DNA of 62,362 nucleotides, from assembly GCF_002167005.1 (NCBI RefSeq), contig NZ_NHTN01000002.1, positions 1-62,362 on the forward strand, read 5' to 3'. Positions 46,582 through 54,149 of this stretch are shown in pieces. Numbering within the stretch: the first letter of the stretch is position 1; every line of letters starts with the position of its first letter. The notes beneath the pieces were generated by a model. That model had not been told where the DNA came from, did no database searches, and saw only the letters and a list, made by a program, of their open reading frames with translations. The DNA is from Indiicoccus explosivorum (GTDB taxonomy: Bacteria; Bacillota; Bacilli; Bacillales_A; Planococcaceae). Both the position numbers and the translations under genes were made by a program.

Positions 46582-46680
46582 ATTTCGACTCTGCAGCACG
46601 CTATTTCGACTCTGCAACCACCTATTTCGACTCTGCAGCGCCGCATTTCGACTCTGCAACACAACATTTCGACTCTGCAG
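46582..46680 (+). repeat. Five-copy array, exact 21-bp period, core ATTTCGACTCTGCA
   Basis: The core ATTTCGACTCTGCA begins at 46582, 46603, 46624, 46645 and 46666, four steps of exactly 21 bp. The 7-nt spacers all differ (GCACGCT, ACCACCT, GCGCCGC, ACACAAC). It lies in the divergent gap between the LLM gene and ytoA, 12 bp upstream of the LLM ribosome site, with no hairpin in the unit. Confidence 0.95.
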
Positions 46681-46782
46681 AAAAATGACCGGCAGCACCC
46701 AGACTTCCGAACCCGAACAGAATATTCTCCGCCACTTATGGTACGATGATTTTATCCTATACCTATCCAATGGAGGTTTACC

Positions 46783-47295
46783 ATGATCTACCCTTATCGC
46801 GGCAAAGAACCGAACATCGACCCATCCGTTTTCCTGGCCGACCACACGACCGTCTCCGGGGACGTTACGATCGGCCCCGAATCCACTATCTGGTTCAACA
46901 CCGTCATCCGCGGCGATGTCGCCCCAACGGTCATCGGCCGCAAAGTGAACGTGCAGGATCTGTGCTGCCTGCATCAGAGCCCCGACAATCCGCTTGTCTT
47001 AGAAGATGAAGTGACAGTCGGTCATCAAGTGACACTCCACAGCTGCATCATCCGAAAAAATGCGCTGATCGGCATGGGCTCCATCATCCTCGATGGCGCG
47101 GAAATCGGAGAAGGCGCATTTATCGGCGCCGGCAGTCTTGTACCGCCAGGCAAAAAAATCCCGCCCGGTGTCTTAGCGCTCGGCCGTCCGGCAAAAGTCG
47201 TCCGTGAACTAACGGATGCCGACAAAAAAGACATGGAACGAATCACCCGGGAATATGCTGAAAAAGGCGCTTACTACAAATCCCTTCAGAAATAA
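46783..47295 (+). CDS. ytoA: Gamma-carbonic anhydrase family protein YtoA
   Basis: The 170-aa left-handed beta-helix protein has hexapeptide repeats (VSGDVTIGPESTIWFNTVIR, ALIGMGSIILDGAEIGEG). The three zinc-ligand histidine positions are LHQSP, VGHQV and LHSC. The fold and ligands are those of gamma-carbonic anhydrase-like proteins, but many YtoA/YrdA relatives lack measurable activity. ATG at 46783 follows GGAGG. It stands alone, divergent from the LLM gene, with a terminator at 47312. Confidence 0.93.
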   Translation: MIYPYRGKEPNIDPSVFLADHTTVSGDVTIGPESTIWFNTVIRGDVAPTVIGRKVNVQDLCCLHQSPDNPLVLEDEVTVGHQVTLHSCIIRKNALIGMGSIILDGAEIGEGAFIGAGSLVPPGKKIPPGVLALGRPAKVVRELTDADKKDMERITREYAEKGAYYKSLQK

Positions 47296-47311
47296 ATAGC
47301 AGAAACAAAAT

Positions 47312-47344
47312 ACAGCCCGGCAAGCGCATCGCTCGCCGGGCTGT
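47312..47344. terminator. Hairpin between ytoA and metK
   Basis: ACAGCCCGGC (47312-47321) pairs with GCCGGGCTGT (47335-47344), extended inward by AGCG/CGCT. The T tract is weak, but the position between convergent genes supports a shared terminator. Confidence 0.65.
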
Positions 47345-47355
47345 CATTTGTTCAA

Positions 47356-48552
47356 TTACGCATTCGCCTGTTCTTTAAGCATATCCGCTTTATCTGTCCG
47401 CTCCCACGGCAGATCGATATCCGTACGTCCGAAATGGCCGTACGCCGCTGTCTGTTTGTAGATCGGACGGCGGAGATCGAGCATCTTGATGATGCCTGCC
47501 GGACGGAGATCGAAATTATTCCGAACCAGCTCGATCAGCTTGTCTTCATCCACTTTCCCCGTGCCGAATGTATCTATGGCAATTGAAACCGGCTGTGCTA
47601 CACCGATGGCATAAGCCAGCTGGACTTCGCACTTATCCGCGAGTCCTGCAGCTACGATATTCTTCGCCACATAACGCGCTGCATAGGCCGCCGAACGGTC
47701 TACTTTTGTCGGATCCTTACCGGAGAATGCCCCGCCGCCGTGGCGCGCATATCCCCCGTACGTATCGACGATGATTTTCCGTCCTGTCAGACCGGCATCG
47801 CCCTGCGGACCGCCGATGACGAATCGGCCGGTCGGATTGATAAAGTATTTCGTATCATCGTCCAGCCATTTTTCCGGCACCACTTCATTGATTACGTATT
47901 CTTTCAAGTTCCGTTCAATCTGTTCCGCCGTCACTTCAGGATGGTGCTGCGTCGAAATGACGATCGTATCCACACGGACCGGCTGGTCGTTCTCATCATA
48001 CTCGACCGTCACTTGCGTCTTGCCATCCGGACGCAAATACGGAAGGATTTCTTCTTTACGCACTTCCGCGAGGCGGCGCGACAGCTGGTGAGCGAGTGAG
48101 ATCGGCAGCGGCATCAGTTCCGGCGTTTCATTTACGGCGAATCCGAACATGAGGCCCTGGTCCCCTGCCCCGATCGCTTCCAGCTCATCTTCCGTCATGC
48201 TGCCTTCCCGCGCCTCCAGCGCAGTATCGACGCCTGCAGCGATATCCGCTGACTGCTCATCGATGGCCGTCAGCACGGCGCTTGTTTCCGAATCAAAGCC
48301 GTATTTCGCCCGCGTATAGCCGATATCGCGGACTGTGCTGCGCACGACTTTCGGGATGTCCACATAAGTGGATGTCGTGATTTCACCCGCCACGAGGACG
48401 AGGCCTGTTGTCACGGATGTTTCGCACGCTACACGCGCGTTTGGATCTTCTGCCAGGATCGCGTCCAGAATGGAATCCGAAATCTGATCACAGATTTTGT
48501 CCGGATGTCCTTCTGTTACGGACTCTGACGTGAATAACCGTCTGTTTGCCAA
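47356..48552 (-). CDS. metK: S-adenosylmethionine synthetase
   Basis: MetK makes S-adenosylmethionine from methionine and ATP. The 398-aa protein has [52 protein letters not shown] and [22 protein letters not shown] at 48552 gives [12 protein letters not shown], aligned with B. subtilis MSKNRRLF, and AGGAGG lies 7 nt upstream; a longer ATG-started frame runs into the leader and is unlikely. It is controlled by an upstream SAM-I riboswitch. Confidence 0.97.
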   Translation of the reverse strand: MANRRLFTSESVTEGHPDKICDQISDSILDAILAEDPNARVACETSVTTGLVLVAGEITTSTYVDIPKVVRSTVRDIGYTRAKYGFDSETSAVLTAIDEQSADIAAGVDTALEAREGSMTEDELEAIGAGDQGLMFGFAVNETPELMPLPISLAHQLSRRLAEVRKEEILPYLRPDGKTQVTVEYDENDQPVRVDTIVISTQHHPEVTAEQIERNLKEYVINEVVPEKWLDDDTKYFINPTGRFVIGGPQGDAGLTGRKIIVDTYGGYARHGGGAFSGKDPTKVDRSAAYAARYVAKNIVAAGLADKCEVQLAYAIGVAQPVSIAIDTFGTGKVDEDKLIELVRNNFDLRPAGIIKMLDLRRPIYKQTAAYGHFGRTDIDLPWERTDKADMLKEQANA

Positions 48553-48718
48553 ATCAATTCCTCCTAGAACCTGATGCGGCCGTTTATTCTTCCGCACCGT
48601 AATTTACAACCTGCACTGAAACTGAACCGGAACCCGCTTCCGTGTCGGACCGCCCGGGAGCCTGATCGGTTCTGACAGCTGAATATCAGCCTGCACATAG
48701 AGACCAGGAACATGCCAA

Positions 48719-48891
48719 TAAAAAAATCCCTTCCTTTATTACTTCGAGGAAAGGATGATTCGTCCGGTTCGCCTTTCACTCTTATCGACCAAGGCCGTAT
48801 CACCTTGCCTCAGGTTTGGCACCTTCGCCTCAGCAGCCAGGTTGCCGGGTTTCGCAGGGCCTGTCCCCTCCACCAGCTCGGAATAAGAGTA
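48719..48891 (-). promoter_or_regulatory. SAM-I (S-box) riboswitch of metK
   Basis: The minus strand shows the S-box core: P1 ACTCTTAT (48890-48883) with ATAAGAGT (48784-48777), GGTGGAGGGGACAGGCCCT, GAAACCCGGCAACC and AAGGTGCCAAA. The terminator ATCCTTTCCT / AGGAAGGGAT (48756-48726) plus a T7 run follows. High SAM should terminate metK transcription. Confidence 0.95.
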
Positions 48892-48906
48892 TCCGTTCAA
48901 TTTTTC

Positions 48907-48935
48907 ATCATACGGAAACGGTGATTCGATGTCAA
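48907..48935 (-). promoter_or_regulatory. Sigma-A promoter of metK
   Basis: Minus-strand -35 TTGACA (48935-48930), 17-bp spacer, -10 TATGAT (48912-48907), immediately upstream of the S-box. Confidence 0.85.
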
Positions 48936-48981
48936 CGGATTTCTATCTCGTCGAGGGGAATTATTACATTTATGTTTCCGC

Positions 48982-49021
48982 TGGTCATTAGTATAGACTA
49001 ATTACTATAATGTGTTATACT
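48982..49021 (+). promoter_or_regulatory. pckA promoter with overlapping CcpN operator
   Basis: -35 TGGTCA (48982-48987), 18-bp spacer, -10 TATAAT (49006-49011). A second possible -10 is TATACT (49016-49021). TGTGTTATACT at 49011-49021 matches every position of the CcpN consensus TRTGHYATAYW, which controls pckA and gapB in B. subtilis. Confidence 0.7.
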
Positions 49022-49086
49022 AATTCCGTAAATAACACCCGCCCTACCCGGCCCGGGAATACTAGAAAAGGAAGGTAGCTACTATT

Positions 49087-50674
49087 ATGGTATCTGTGAA
49101 CCGCCCGACTGAACTCAATGATCTTTTAAATGGTCAGAATGTGCATATGCAGCTTTCTGTACCCGAACTCGTCGAACAGGCGACGCGCCGCGGTGAAGCG
49201 ATCTTGACAGCTGAAGGGGCGCTGCGTGCTGAAACCGGCAAGTATACGGGCCGATCCCCTAAAGATAAATTCATCGTTGAAGAACCTTCGACGAAGGATC
49301 GGATTGACTGGGGGAATGTCAACCGGCCCATTTCACCTGAGAAATTCGAGGCGCTCCTCGAAAAGGTGACCGAGCATCTGAAACGGCAGGATGCCTTATA
49401 CGTCTTCAAAGGTTTTGCGGGAGCGGATCCGGAATCCCGGCTGCCGATCCAGACCATCAACGAGTTCGCCTGGCATAATCTGTTCGCTCACCAGCTGTTC
49501 ATCCGCCCTTCGGCTGAAGAGCTGGAAGCGCATGAAGCGGGCTTCACAGTCATTGCCGCTCCGACATTCAAAGCGGATCCGGAAACGGACGGAACTGAAT
49601 CGGAAACGTTCATCCTTGTTTCATTCGAAAAACGGATCGTCCTGATCGGCGGCACTGAATACGCCGGGGAAATGAAAAATCGATTTTTCCGTCATGAATT
49701 TCCTGCTGCCCGAACAGGGGATCCTCCCGATGCACTGTTCAGCCAACGTCGGGAAAGACGGCGATGTCGCCTTGTTCTTCGGCCTTTCAGGCACCGGTAA
49801 AACGACGCTGTCAGCGGACGCAGACCGCCAGCTGATCGGCGATGATGAACACGGCTGGTCCGACAACGGCGTCTTCAATATGGAAGGCGGCTGCTATGCG
49901 AAGACCATCAATCTCTCCAAAGAGAATGAACCGCAGATCTACAATGCCATCCGCTTCGGCTCTGTTCTCGAGAACGTGGTCGTCGACCCTGTCACACGCA
50001 TCCCGGATTATGATGACGGCACGCTGACAGAGAACACCCGGGCGGCGTATCCGCTCCAGGCAATCGACAATATCGTCGAGCCATCGGTCGGCGGACATCC
50101 GAAAGCCATCGTTTTCCTGACAGCTGACGCGTTCGGCGTACTGCCGCCGATCTCAAAGCTGACGAAAGAACAGGCGATGTACCATTTCCTCAGCGGCTAC
50201 ACATCGAAGCTTGCCGGTACAGAACGCGGGATCACTTCTCCGGAAACGACGTTCTCGACTTGCTTCGGATCACCGTTCCTGCCGCTCCATGCGACGGAAT
50301 ATGCGGAAATGCTCGGTAAAAAAATCGATGAGCACGAAGCGCAGGTTTATTTGGTCAACACCGGCTGGACAGGCGGCGTATACGGCACCGGCCAGCGGAT
50401 GAAACTTTCATACACACGGCGCATGGTCCGGGCAGCGCTGAACGGCGAACTGGACGGAAAAGAGACGGAAACAGAAGCCGTATTCGGTCTCGAAATCCCG
50501 AAATCGGTGGATGGCGTCCCTTCTGAAGTGCTGAATCCGCGCCATGCTTGGGATGACAAAGAAGCGTATGATGTCAAAGCCCGTGAACTGGCGGAAGCAT
50601 TCAATAAAAACTTCAAAAAGTTCGGGACCGTTTCAGCTGATATCAGCCAAAAAGGCGGCCCCGCAATCAACTAA
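49087..50674 (+). pseudogene. pckA: Phosphoenolpyruvate carboxykinase (ATP), interrupted by a frameshift
   Basis: PckA converts oxaloacetate to PEP, the entry to gluconeogenesis. The first part reads in frame from ATG 49087 ([44 protein letters not shown]). The rest lies in another frame from about 49680 to 50674 ([22 protein letters not shown]-loop [38 protein letters not shown]). The conserved junction GEMKKSIFSVMNF is restored if the A5 run at 49675-49679 and the T5 run at 49684-49688 each gain one base. The product would then be 529 aa, the normal family length. Everything else is intact, so sequencing error or a very recent mutation is likely. Confidence 0.93.
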
Positions 50675-50679
50675 TCCAT

Positions 50680-51153
50680 TCAAAAGCCTGGCCCTGCGCC
50701 AGGCTTTTTTAATTTGGCTTCCGCTGCCTTGATCAGTGCCTTCATTCCGTCGTCTTTCATCAGGAAACTGAACCGGTCATCCAGCGCTAGCGTTTCCAAG
50801 AACACCCGTCCATTCGTTTCCGAAGCCGGAACTTCTTCCAGCCGGTCCGCTTCCCCGTAAAAAGCCGCCTTCACGAACGGATCGCCGCCAAACACTGCGT
50901 ACTCGCCGAGCCACTCCAGCCGCCCCATGACAGCACCCGTCTCTTCATATACTTCCCGGACCGCCGCTGCCTCAACAGATTCTCCGGCTTCCCGCTTGCC
51001 GCCGGGAAATTCCAGTCCGCGTAGCGGGTGTTCTGTCAGCAGCCAGTCCCCCCGGTAACGGGCCAGCACAATAACATGGCCGGTTCGATCATCCGGGCTT
51101 CTTTCAGTCAGCGACAGCCTGCAGTCATGGCCATTCAGATCTCTATACTGCAA
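50680..51153 (-). CDS. ytkD: Nudix hydrolase YtkD
   Basis: The 157-aa Nudix enzyme has the box GGKREAGESVEAAAVREVYE followed by ETGA, plus WLLTEHPLRGLEFPGG. B. subtilis YtkD hydrolyses 8-oxo-dGTP and can remove RNA 5' pyrophosphate; the exact substrate here is inferred. TTG at 51153 is chosen because GGAGGG sits 8 nt upstream and the length then equals the homologue. The alternative TTG at 51171 would place the ribosome site inside the gene. It lies downstream of dps, with a terminator between them. Confidence 0.88.
   Translation of the reverse strand: MQYRDLNGHDCRLSLTERSPDDRTGHVIVLARYRGDWLLTEHPLRGLEFPGGKREAGESVEAAAVREVYEETGAVMGRLEWLGEYAVFGGDPFVKAAFYGEADRLEEVPASETNGRVFLETLALDDRFSFLMKDDGMKALIKAAEAKLKKPGAGPGF
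50682..50712. terminator. Terminator, pckA / ytkD
   Basis: AAAAGCCTGG pairs with CCAGGCTTTT (50682-50691 with 50699-50708), 7-nt loop, T tract. The ytkD stop codon (50682-50680) touches the stem. Confidence 0.85.
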
Positions 51154-51169
51154 TGTATAATCCCTCCGC

Positions 51170-51202
51170 AAAAAAAGCGCATGCTGTCAGAGCAGCATGC
51201 GC
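51170..51202 (-). terminator. dps terminator
   Basis: A perfect 10-bp stem, GCGCATGCTG (51177-51186) with CAGCATGCGC (51193-51202), is followed by seven T residues on the minus strand. Confidence 0.9.
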
Positions 51203-51215
51203 CGGCTGATACTAT

Positions 51216-51665
51216 TTATTCTACTTTCTCACCGAGGAATGCGGCAAGCATCCACTTATGTTTTTCGAGATTCTGATGAATTTCATTCAGCATATCCTGG
51301 GTCATGTCATCTCCGATTTCCCCGGAGATTTCACGCCCCCGCTTCAGCGACTGCATGATTGTCTCGAAGTCACTGATGACGGAATCGACCATTTCCTCCG
51401 CATTTTCCGTTTTCTTCGCTTCCTTGACGTCTGAAAGTTCCAGCTGCTCCTGCATCGTCGCTACTGGCTTGCCGCCAAGCGCGAGCAGGCGTTCCGCAAT
51501 CTCATCAAGGTATTGGGAAGATTCATTATAGAGCTCCTCGAATTTCTCATGCAAGGTAAAGAACTGCTTGCCTTTCACGTACCAGTGGAAATTGTGGAGC
51601 TTCGTGTACATCACGGACCACATCGCCACTTGCTTGTTCAATTCCTGATTCAGTTCTGCTGACAT
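51216..51665 (-). CDS. dps: Dps-family ferritin-like DNA-protection protein
   Basis: Dps forms dodecamers that oxidise and store iron and shield DNA under stress. The 149-aa protein has the Dps ferroxidase helices VMYTKLHNFHWYVKGKQFFT, LHEKFEELYNESSQYLDEIA and ERLLALGGKPVATM. ATG at 51665 (MSAELNQEL) is preferred over a GTG three codons upstream that overlaps the AAGGAG. Upstream sequence has a weak sigma-B-like promoter. No convincing PerR box was seen. Confidence 0.93.
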   Translation of the reverse strand: MSAELNQELNKQVAMWSVMYTKLHNFHWYVKGKQFFTLHEKFEELYNESSQYLDEIAERLLALGGKPVATMQEQLELSDVKEAKKTENAEEMVDSVISDFETIMQSLKRGREISGEIGDDMTQDMLNEIHQNLEKHKWMLAAFLGEKVE

Positions 51666-51702
51666 TCCGGTCACTCTCCTTCAAAAGTCTGTCTGCTTTC
51701 CT

Positions 51703-51729
51703 TTTACCACTGCCTTCCTTACAATAAAC
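51703..51729 (-). promoter_or_regulatory. Weak sigma-B-like promoter upstream of dps
   Basis: Minus-strand GTTTAT (51729-51724), 15-bp spacer, GGTAAA (51708-51703). The -10 is a poor match, so this is only a candidate. Confidence 0.3.
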
Positions 51730-51756
51730 ATAACAACCCGACTGGAGTGACATACC

Positions 51757-51987
51757 GTGAAACGCTTTTTGACCGGCGGCATCCGCTTTTATCAGCGGTT
51801 TATTTCCCCGCTGACACCGCCCTCCTGCCGTTTTTATCCGACTTGCTCCCATTATGGCCTCGAAGCCGTCCAGCACCATGGCGCCATGAAAGGGACGTAC
51901 CTTGCCGTCCGGCGCGTTCTCCGCTGCCATCCATTCCATAAAGGCGGTTTCGATCCCGTTCCCGAAGAATGGCCTCCGAAAAAATGA
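51757..51987 (+). CDS. yidD: Membrane protein insertion efficiency factor YidD
   Basis: The 76-aa protein assists YidC/OxaA-dependent membrane insertion. It has the full DUF37 pattern: [58 protein letters not shown], including three conserved cysteines. GTG at 51757 follows TGGAG. The terminator stem overlaps the end of the gene. Confidence 0.95.
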   Translation: MKRFLTGGIRFYQRFISPLTPPSCRFYPTCSHYGLEAVQHHGAMKGTYLAVRRVLRCHPFHKGGFDPVPEEWPPKK

Positions 51988-52000
51988 TTCGGAGGTTTTT
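51973..52000 (+). terminator. yidD terminator
   Basis: CCTCCGAA (51973-51980) pairs with TTCGGAGG (51988-51995), followed by T5. The stop codon lies in the loop. Confidence 0.85.
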
Positions 52001-52045
52001 CTTGTGTTTTTTCGCACCCTCGTGTAAACTTCTGTTTGCGGAATA

Positions 52046-52063
52046 AAACGTAATGATTACTAT
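52046..52063 (+). promoter_or_regulatory. Zur box at the znuA promoter
   Basis: AAACGTAATGATTACTAT has the perfect inverted repeat GTAAT-G-ATTAC and is one base off CGTAATNATTACG, the core of the Bacillus Zur site. A -35 TTGCGG (52036-52041) and -10 TACTAT (52058-52063) overlap it. Confidence 0.8.
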
Positions 52064-52077
52064 TTACGAGGTGCTTT

Positions 52078-53025
52078 ATGAAAAAAATGATTTTGGCGGC
52101 TGTGATCATGATCATGCTGGCCGCATGCAGCCAGGCTGGTGAAGCCGGTACTGAAGAAGCTGTAAACGAAGAATTGCAGATTTATACGACTGTTTATCCG
52201 TTGACCTATTTCACGGAACGGATCGGCGGTGAGCACGTGAACACTGAATCTGTCTATCCTGCAGGCGCAAACGAACATACCTTCGAACCGACACAGCAGG
52301 ACATGATCGCCCTCGCTGAAGCGGATGCTGTTTTCCATATCGGACTCGGACTGGAAAGCTTCATTTCCGATGCCAAGCAGACGCTGACCGGCGAAGACGT
52401 GGAATTCATCGCGACGGGTGAATCGATTCCGGAAGAGGAGCTTCTGACTGCCGGACATGAGGAAGGCGAAAGCGAAGAAGAACATGCGGCGCATGAGCAT
52501 GGAGAAGTGGATCCCCATGTCTGGATTTCCCCTGTCCTCAGCAAGTATCTGGTCCAGTCCATCCAGGAAACGCTTTCCTCAATGGATCCTGAGAATGCCG
52601 CCGAATACGAGAAGAATGCGGAAGAGCTGATCGCGGAACTGGAAGCTCTTGATTCTTCCTTTGCGGAACTTTCGGAAACCGCCGAAAGGGACACTTTCTT
52701 CGTCTCCCACGCCGCATTCGGCTATTTTGCAGAGACATATGGATGGGAACAAGTAGCCATCGCCGGGCTGAACAGCCAGAGCGAACCGTCTCAGCAAGAA
52801 TTGACGAAAATCGTCGATATGGCAGAAGAGATGGGCACCGAGCATATCATCTTCGAACAGAACGTGTCATCGAACCTGACGGAAGTCGTCCAGCAGGAAA
52901 TCGGTGCGGAAGCGCTCCAAATGCACAATTTGAGCGTGCTGACCGAGGAAGACATCGCTGCCGGCGAAACCTACTTCACGCTCATGGAACAGAACCTGGA
53001 AACACTTCGGACAGCTCTGAATTAA
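52078..53025 (+). CDS. znuA: Zinc ABC-transporter substrate-binding lipoprotein
   Basis: This lipoprotein captures Zn2+ outside the cell for a ZnuBC-type importer. The 315-aa protein has a lipoprotein signal with lipobox LAAC (Cys17). It is a cluster A-I metal-binding protein (YPLTYFTERIGGEHVNTESV, PAGANEHTFEPTQQD) with a His/Glu-rich loop (EEHAAHEHGEVDPHVW, about 133-149), typical of zinc rather than manganese carriers. FVSHAAFGYFAETYGW follows. The Zur box upstream agrees with zinc. No permease or ATPase genes are adjacent, so they must lie elsewhere. ATG at 52078 follows GAGGTG. Confidence 0.92.
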   Translation: MKKMILAAVIMIMLAACSQAGEAGTEEAVNEELQIYTTVYPLTYFTERIGGEHVNTESVYPAGANEHTFEPTQQDMIALAEADAVFHIGLGLESFISDAKQTLTGEDVEFIATGESIPEEELLTAGHEEGESEEEHAAHEHGEVDPHVWISPVLSKYLVQSIQETLSSMDPENAAEYEKNAEELIAELEALDSSFAELSETAERDTFFVSHAAFGYFAETYGWEQVAIAGLNSQSEPSQQELTKIVDMAEEMGTEHIIFEQNVSSNLTEVVQQEIGAEALQMHNLSVLTEEDIAAGETYFTLMEQNLETLRTALN

Positions 53026-53047
53026 AAGTGCAGAAATAATCCCAATG

Positions 53048-53076
53048 AAAAAACGGCCCATACGGCCGTTTTTTTG
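53048..53076. terminator. Bidirectional terminator, znuA / menC
   Basis: ACGGCC (53053-53058) pairs with GGCCGT (53064-53069), extended by A6 and T7 flanks, so it works on both strands. Confidence 0.88.
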
Positions 53077-53087
53077 TGTGCAGGGGA

Positions 53088-54149
53088 TCAAAAATCCACC
53101 TGGAATCCGATGCCCGGCTGATCGGGCAGTGTAATCTGTCCGCCTGCCACACCGATTCCAGGTCTCACAATATCTTCTTCCCAGTAGTGGGAAGAAGCGG
53201 AAAAATCGCCCGGCAAGTCGATTCCTGGCAGAGAAGCCAGTGCCAGATTATGCGCTTTCGATACACCGAAGTCGATCATTCCGCCTACCCACATCCGGAT
53301 TCCGGCTTTCCGGAAAAGCTGATAAACTTCGAGCGTTTCCTGCCACCCGCCGAGCCGGCCCATTTTTAGGACCGCCGCACTGCCTGCCCCTTCCTGGAGC
53401 ATTCGCCTCGCGGCATGCCGGCTCGTCAGGCTTTCATCCAGGCAGATCGGCGTGCGGAATTCCGCTGAGGATTTTGCATGGAGCGCCCATTCTTCTTCAC
53501 CGAAAGGCTGTTCAATAAGAGTAAACCCGCATTGATCGAACCGCTTAAGCTCCTCATAGGTGTCAGCGGAAAACGCCCCGTTCGCATCCGCAAAAAAAAG
53601 CATCTCCGGAAATTCCGATCGGATCCGGGCGAGTTCAACGGGATCAGATGCGGTACATATTTTCAGTTTAACCCGCTTATATCCCTCCGATGACGCTTGC
53701 CCGACGCGCTCGTGCAGTTCTCCTTCCCCTGCGGCGACAACTGTTCCGGCCGGCACCTGTGCTTGGACTCCCCCTACATATTTCCAGAGCGGGACACCGC
53801 TTTTTTTCGCAAATAAATCCCAGACGGCTGTTTCGACGGCCGCCTTCGCCATCCGGTTCCCTTTGACAGAAGCCATCTTTCGTGACACTTCCGCGGGATG
53901 ACTGAACGTTTTGCCATTCAGTATAGGAACGAGCACTTCATTCAAGACGAACCGGCAGCTGCTGACCGTTTCCTCCGTATACCACGGAGTGGAAAATGCT
54001 GTGCACTCCCCGAAACCTGTCTGCTCGCCGCTCGCCACGGAGACGATGAGCGATTCCCTTACCTTCACTTCCTGCAAATGTGTCCTGAAGGAGGTTTTCA
54101 GCGGCCGCGAAACATCTTGGATCCGGAAATCATCAAGTGTCAGATCCAT
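53088..54149 (-). CDS. menC: o-Succinylbenzoate synthase
   Basis: MenC dehydrates SHCHC to o-succinylbenzoate in menaquinone synthesis. The 353-aa enolase-superfamily protein has the KxK motif in RVKLKIC, the metal ligands in FFADANGAF, LIEQPF and CLDESL, and the second catalytic lysine in VLKMGRLGG. Related NAAAR activity is possible in this subfamily. It is the last gene of menFDHBEC and overlaps the end of menE by 10 nt. Confidence 0.94.
   Translation of the reverse strand: MDLTLDDFRIQDVSRPLKTSFRTHLQEVKVRESLIVSVASGEQTGFGECTAFSTPWYTEETVSSCRFVLNEVLVPILNGKTFSHPAEVSRKMASVKGNRMAKAAVETAVWDLFAKKSGVPLWKYVGGVQAQVPAGTVVAAGEGELHERVGQASSEGYKRVKLKICTASDPVELARIRSEFPEMLFFADANGAFSADTYEELKRFDQCGFTLIEQPFGEEEWALHAKSSAEFRTPICLDESLTSRHAARRMLQEGAGSAAVLKMGRLGGWQETLEVYQLFRKAGIRMWVGGMIDFGVSKAHNLALASLPGIDLPGDFSASSHYWEEDIVRPGIGVAGGQITLPDQPGIGFQVDF

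Noticed and set aside
45550-46974. A 474-codon version of the LLM oxidoreductase with an extra N-terminal region containing repeated LQSRN heptads
   Set aside because: The extension is the 21-bp repeat array read as protein; the true ATG at 46557 has AGGAGG upstream and fits the family.
49694-50674. Independent short PckA isoform starting at ATG 49694
   Set aside because: That methionine is the internal one of the conserved SVMNF motif and no ribosome site precedes it.
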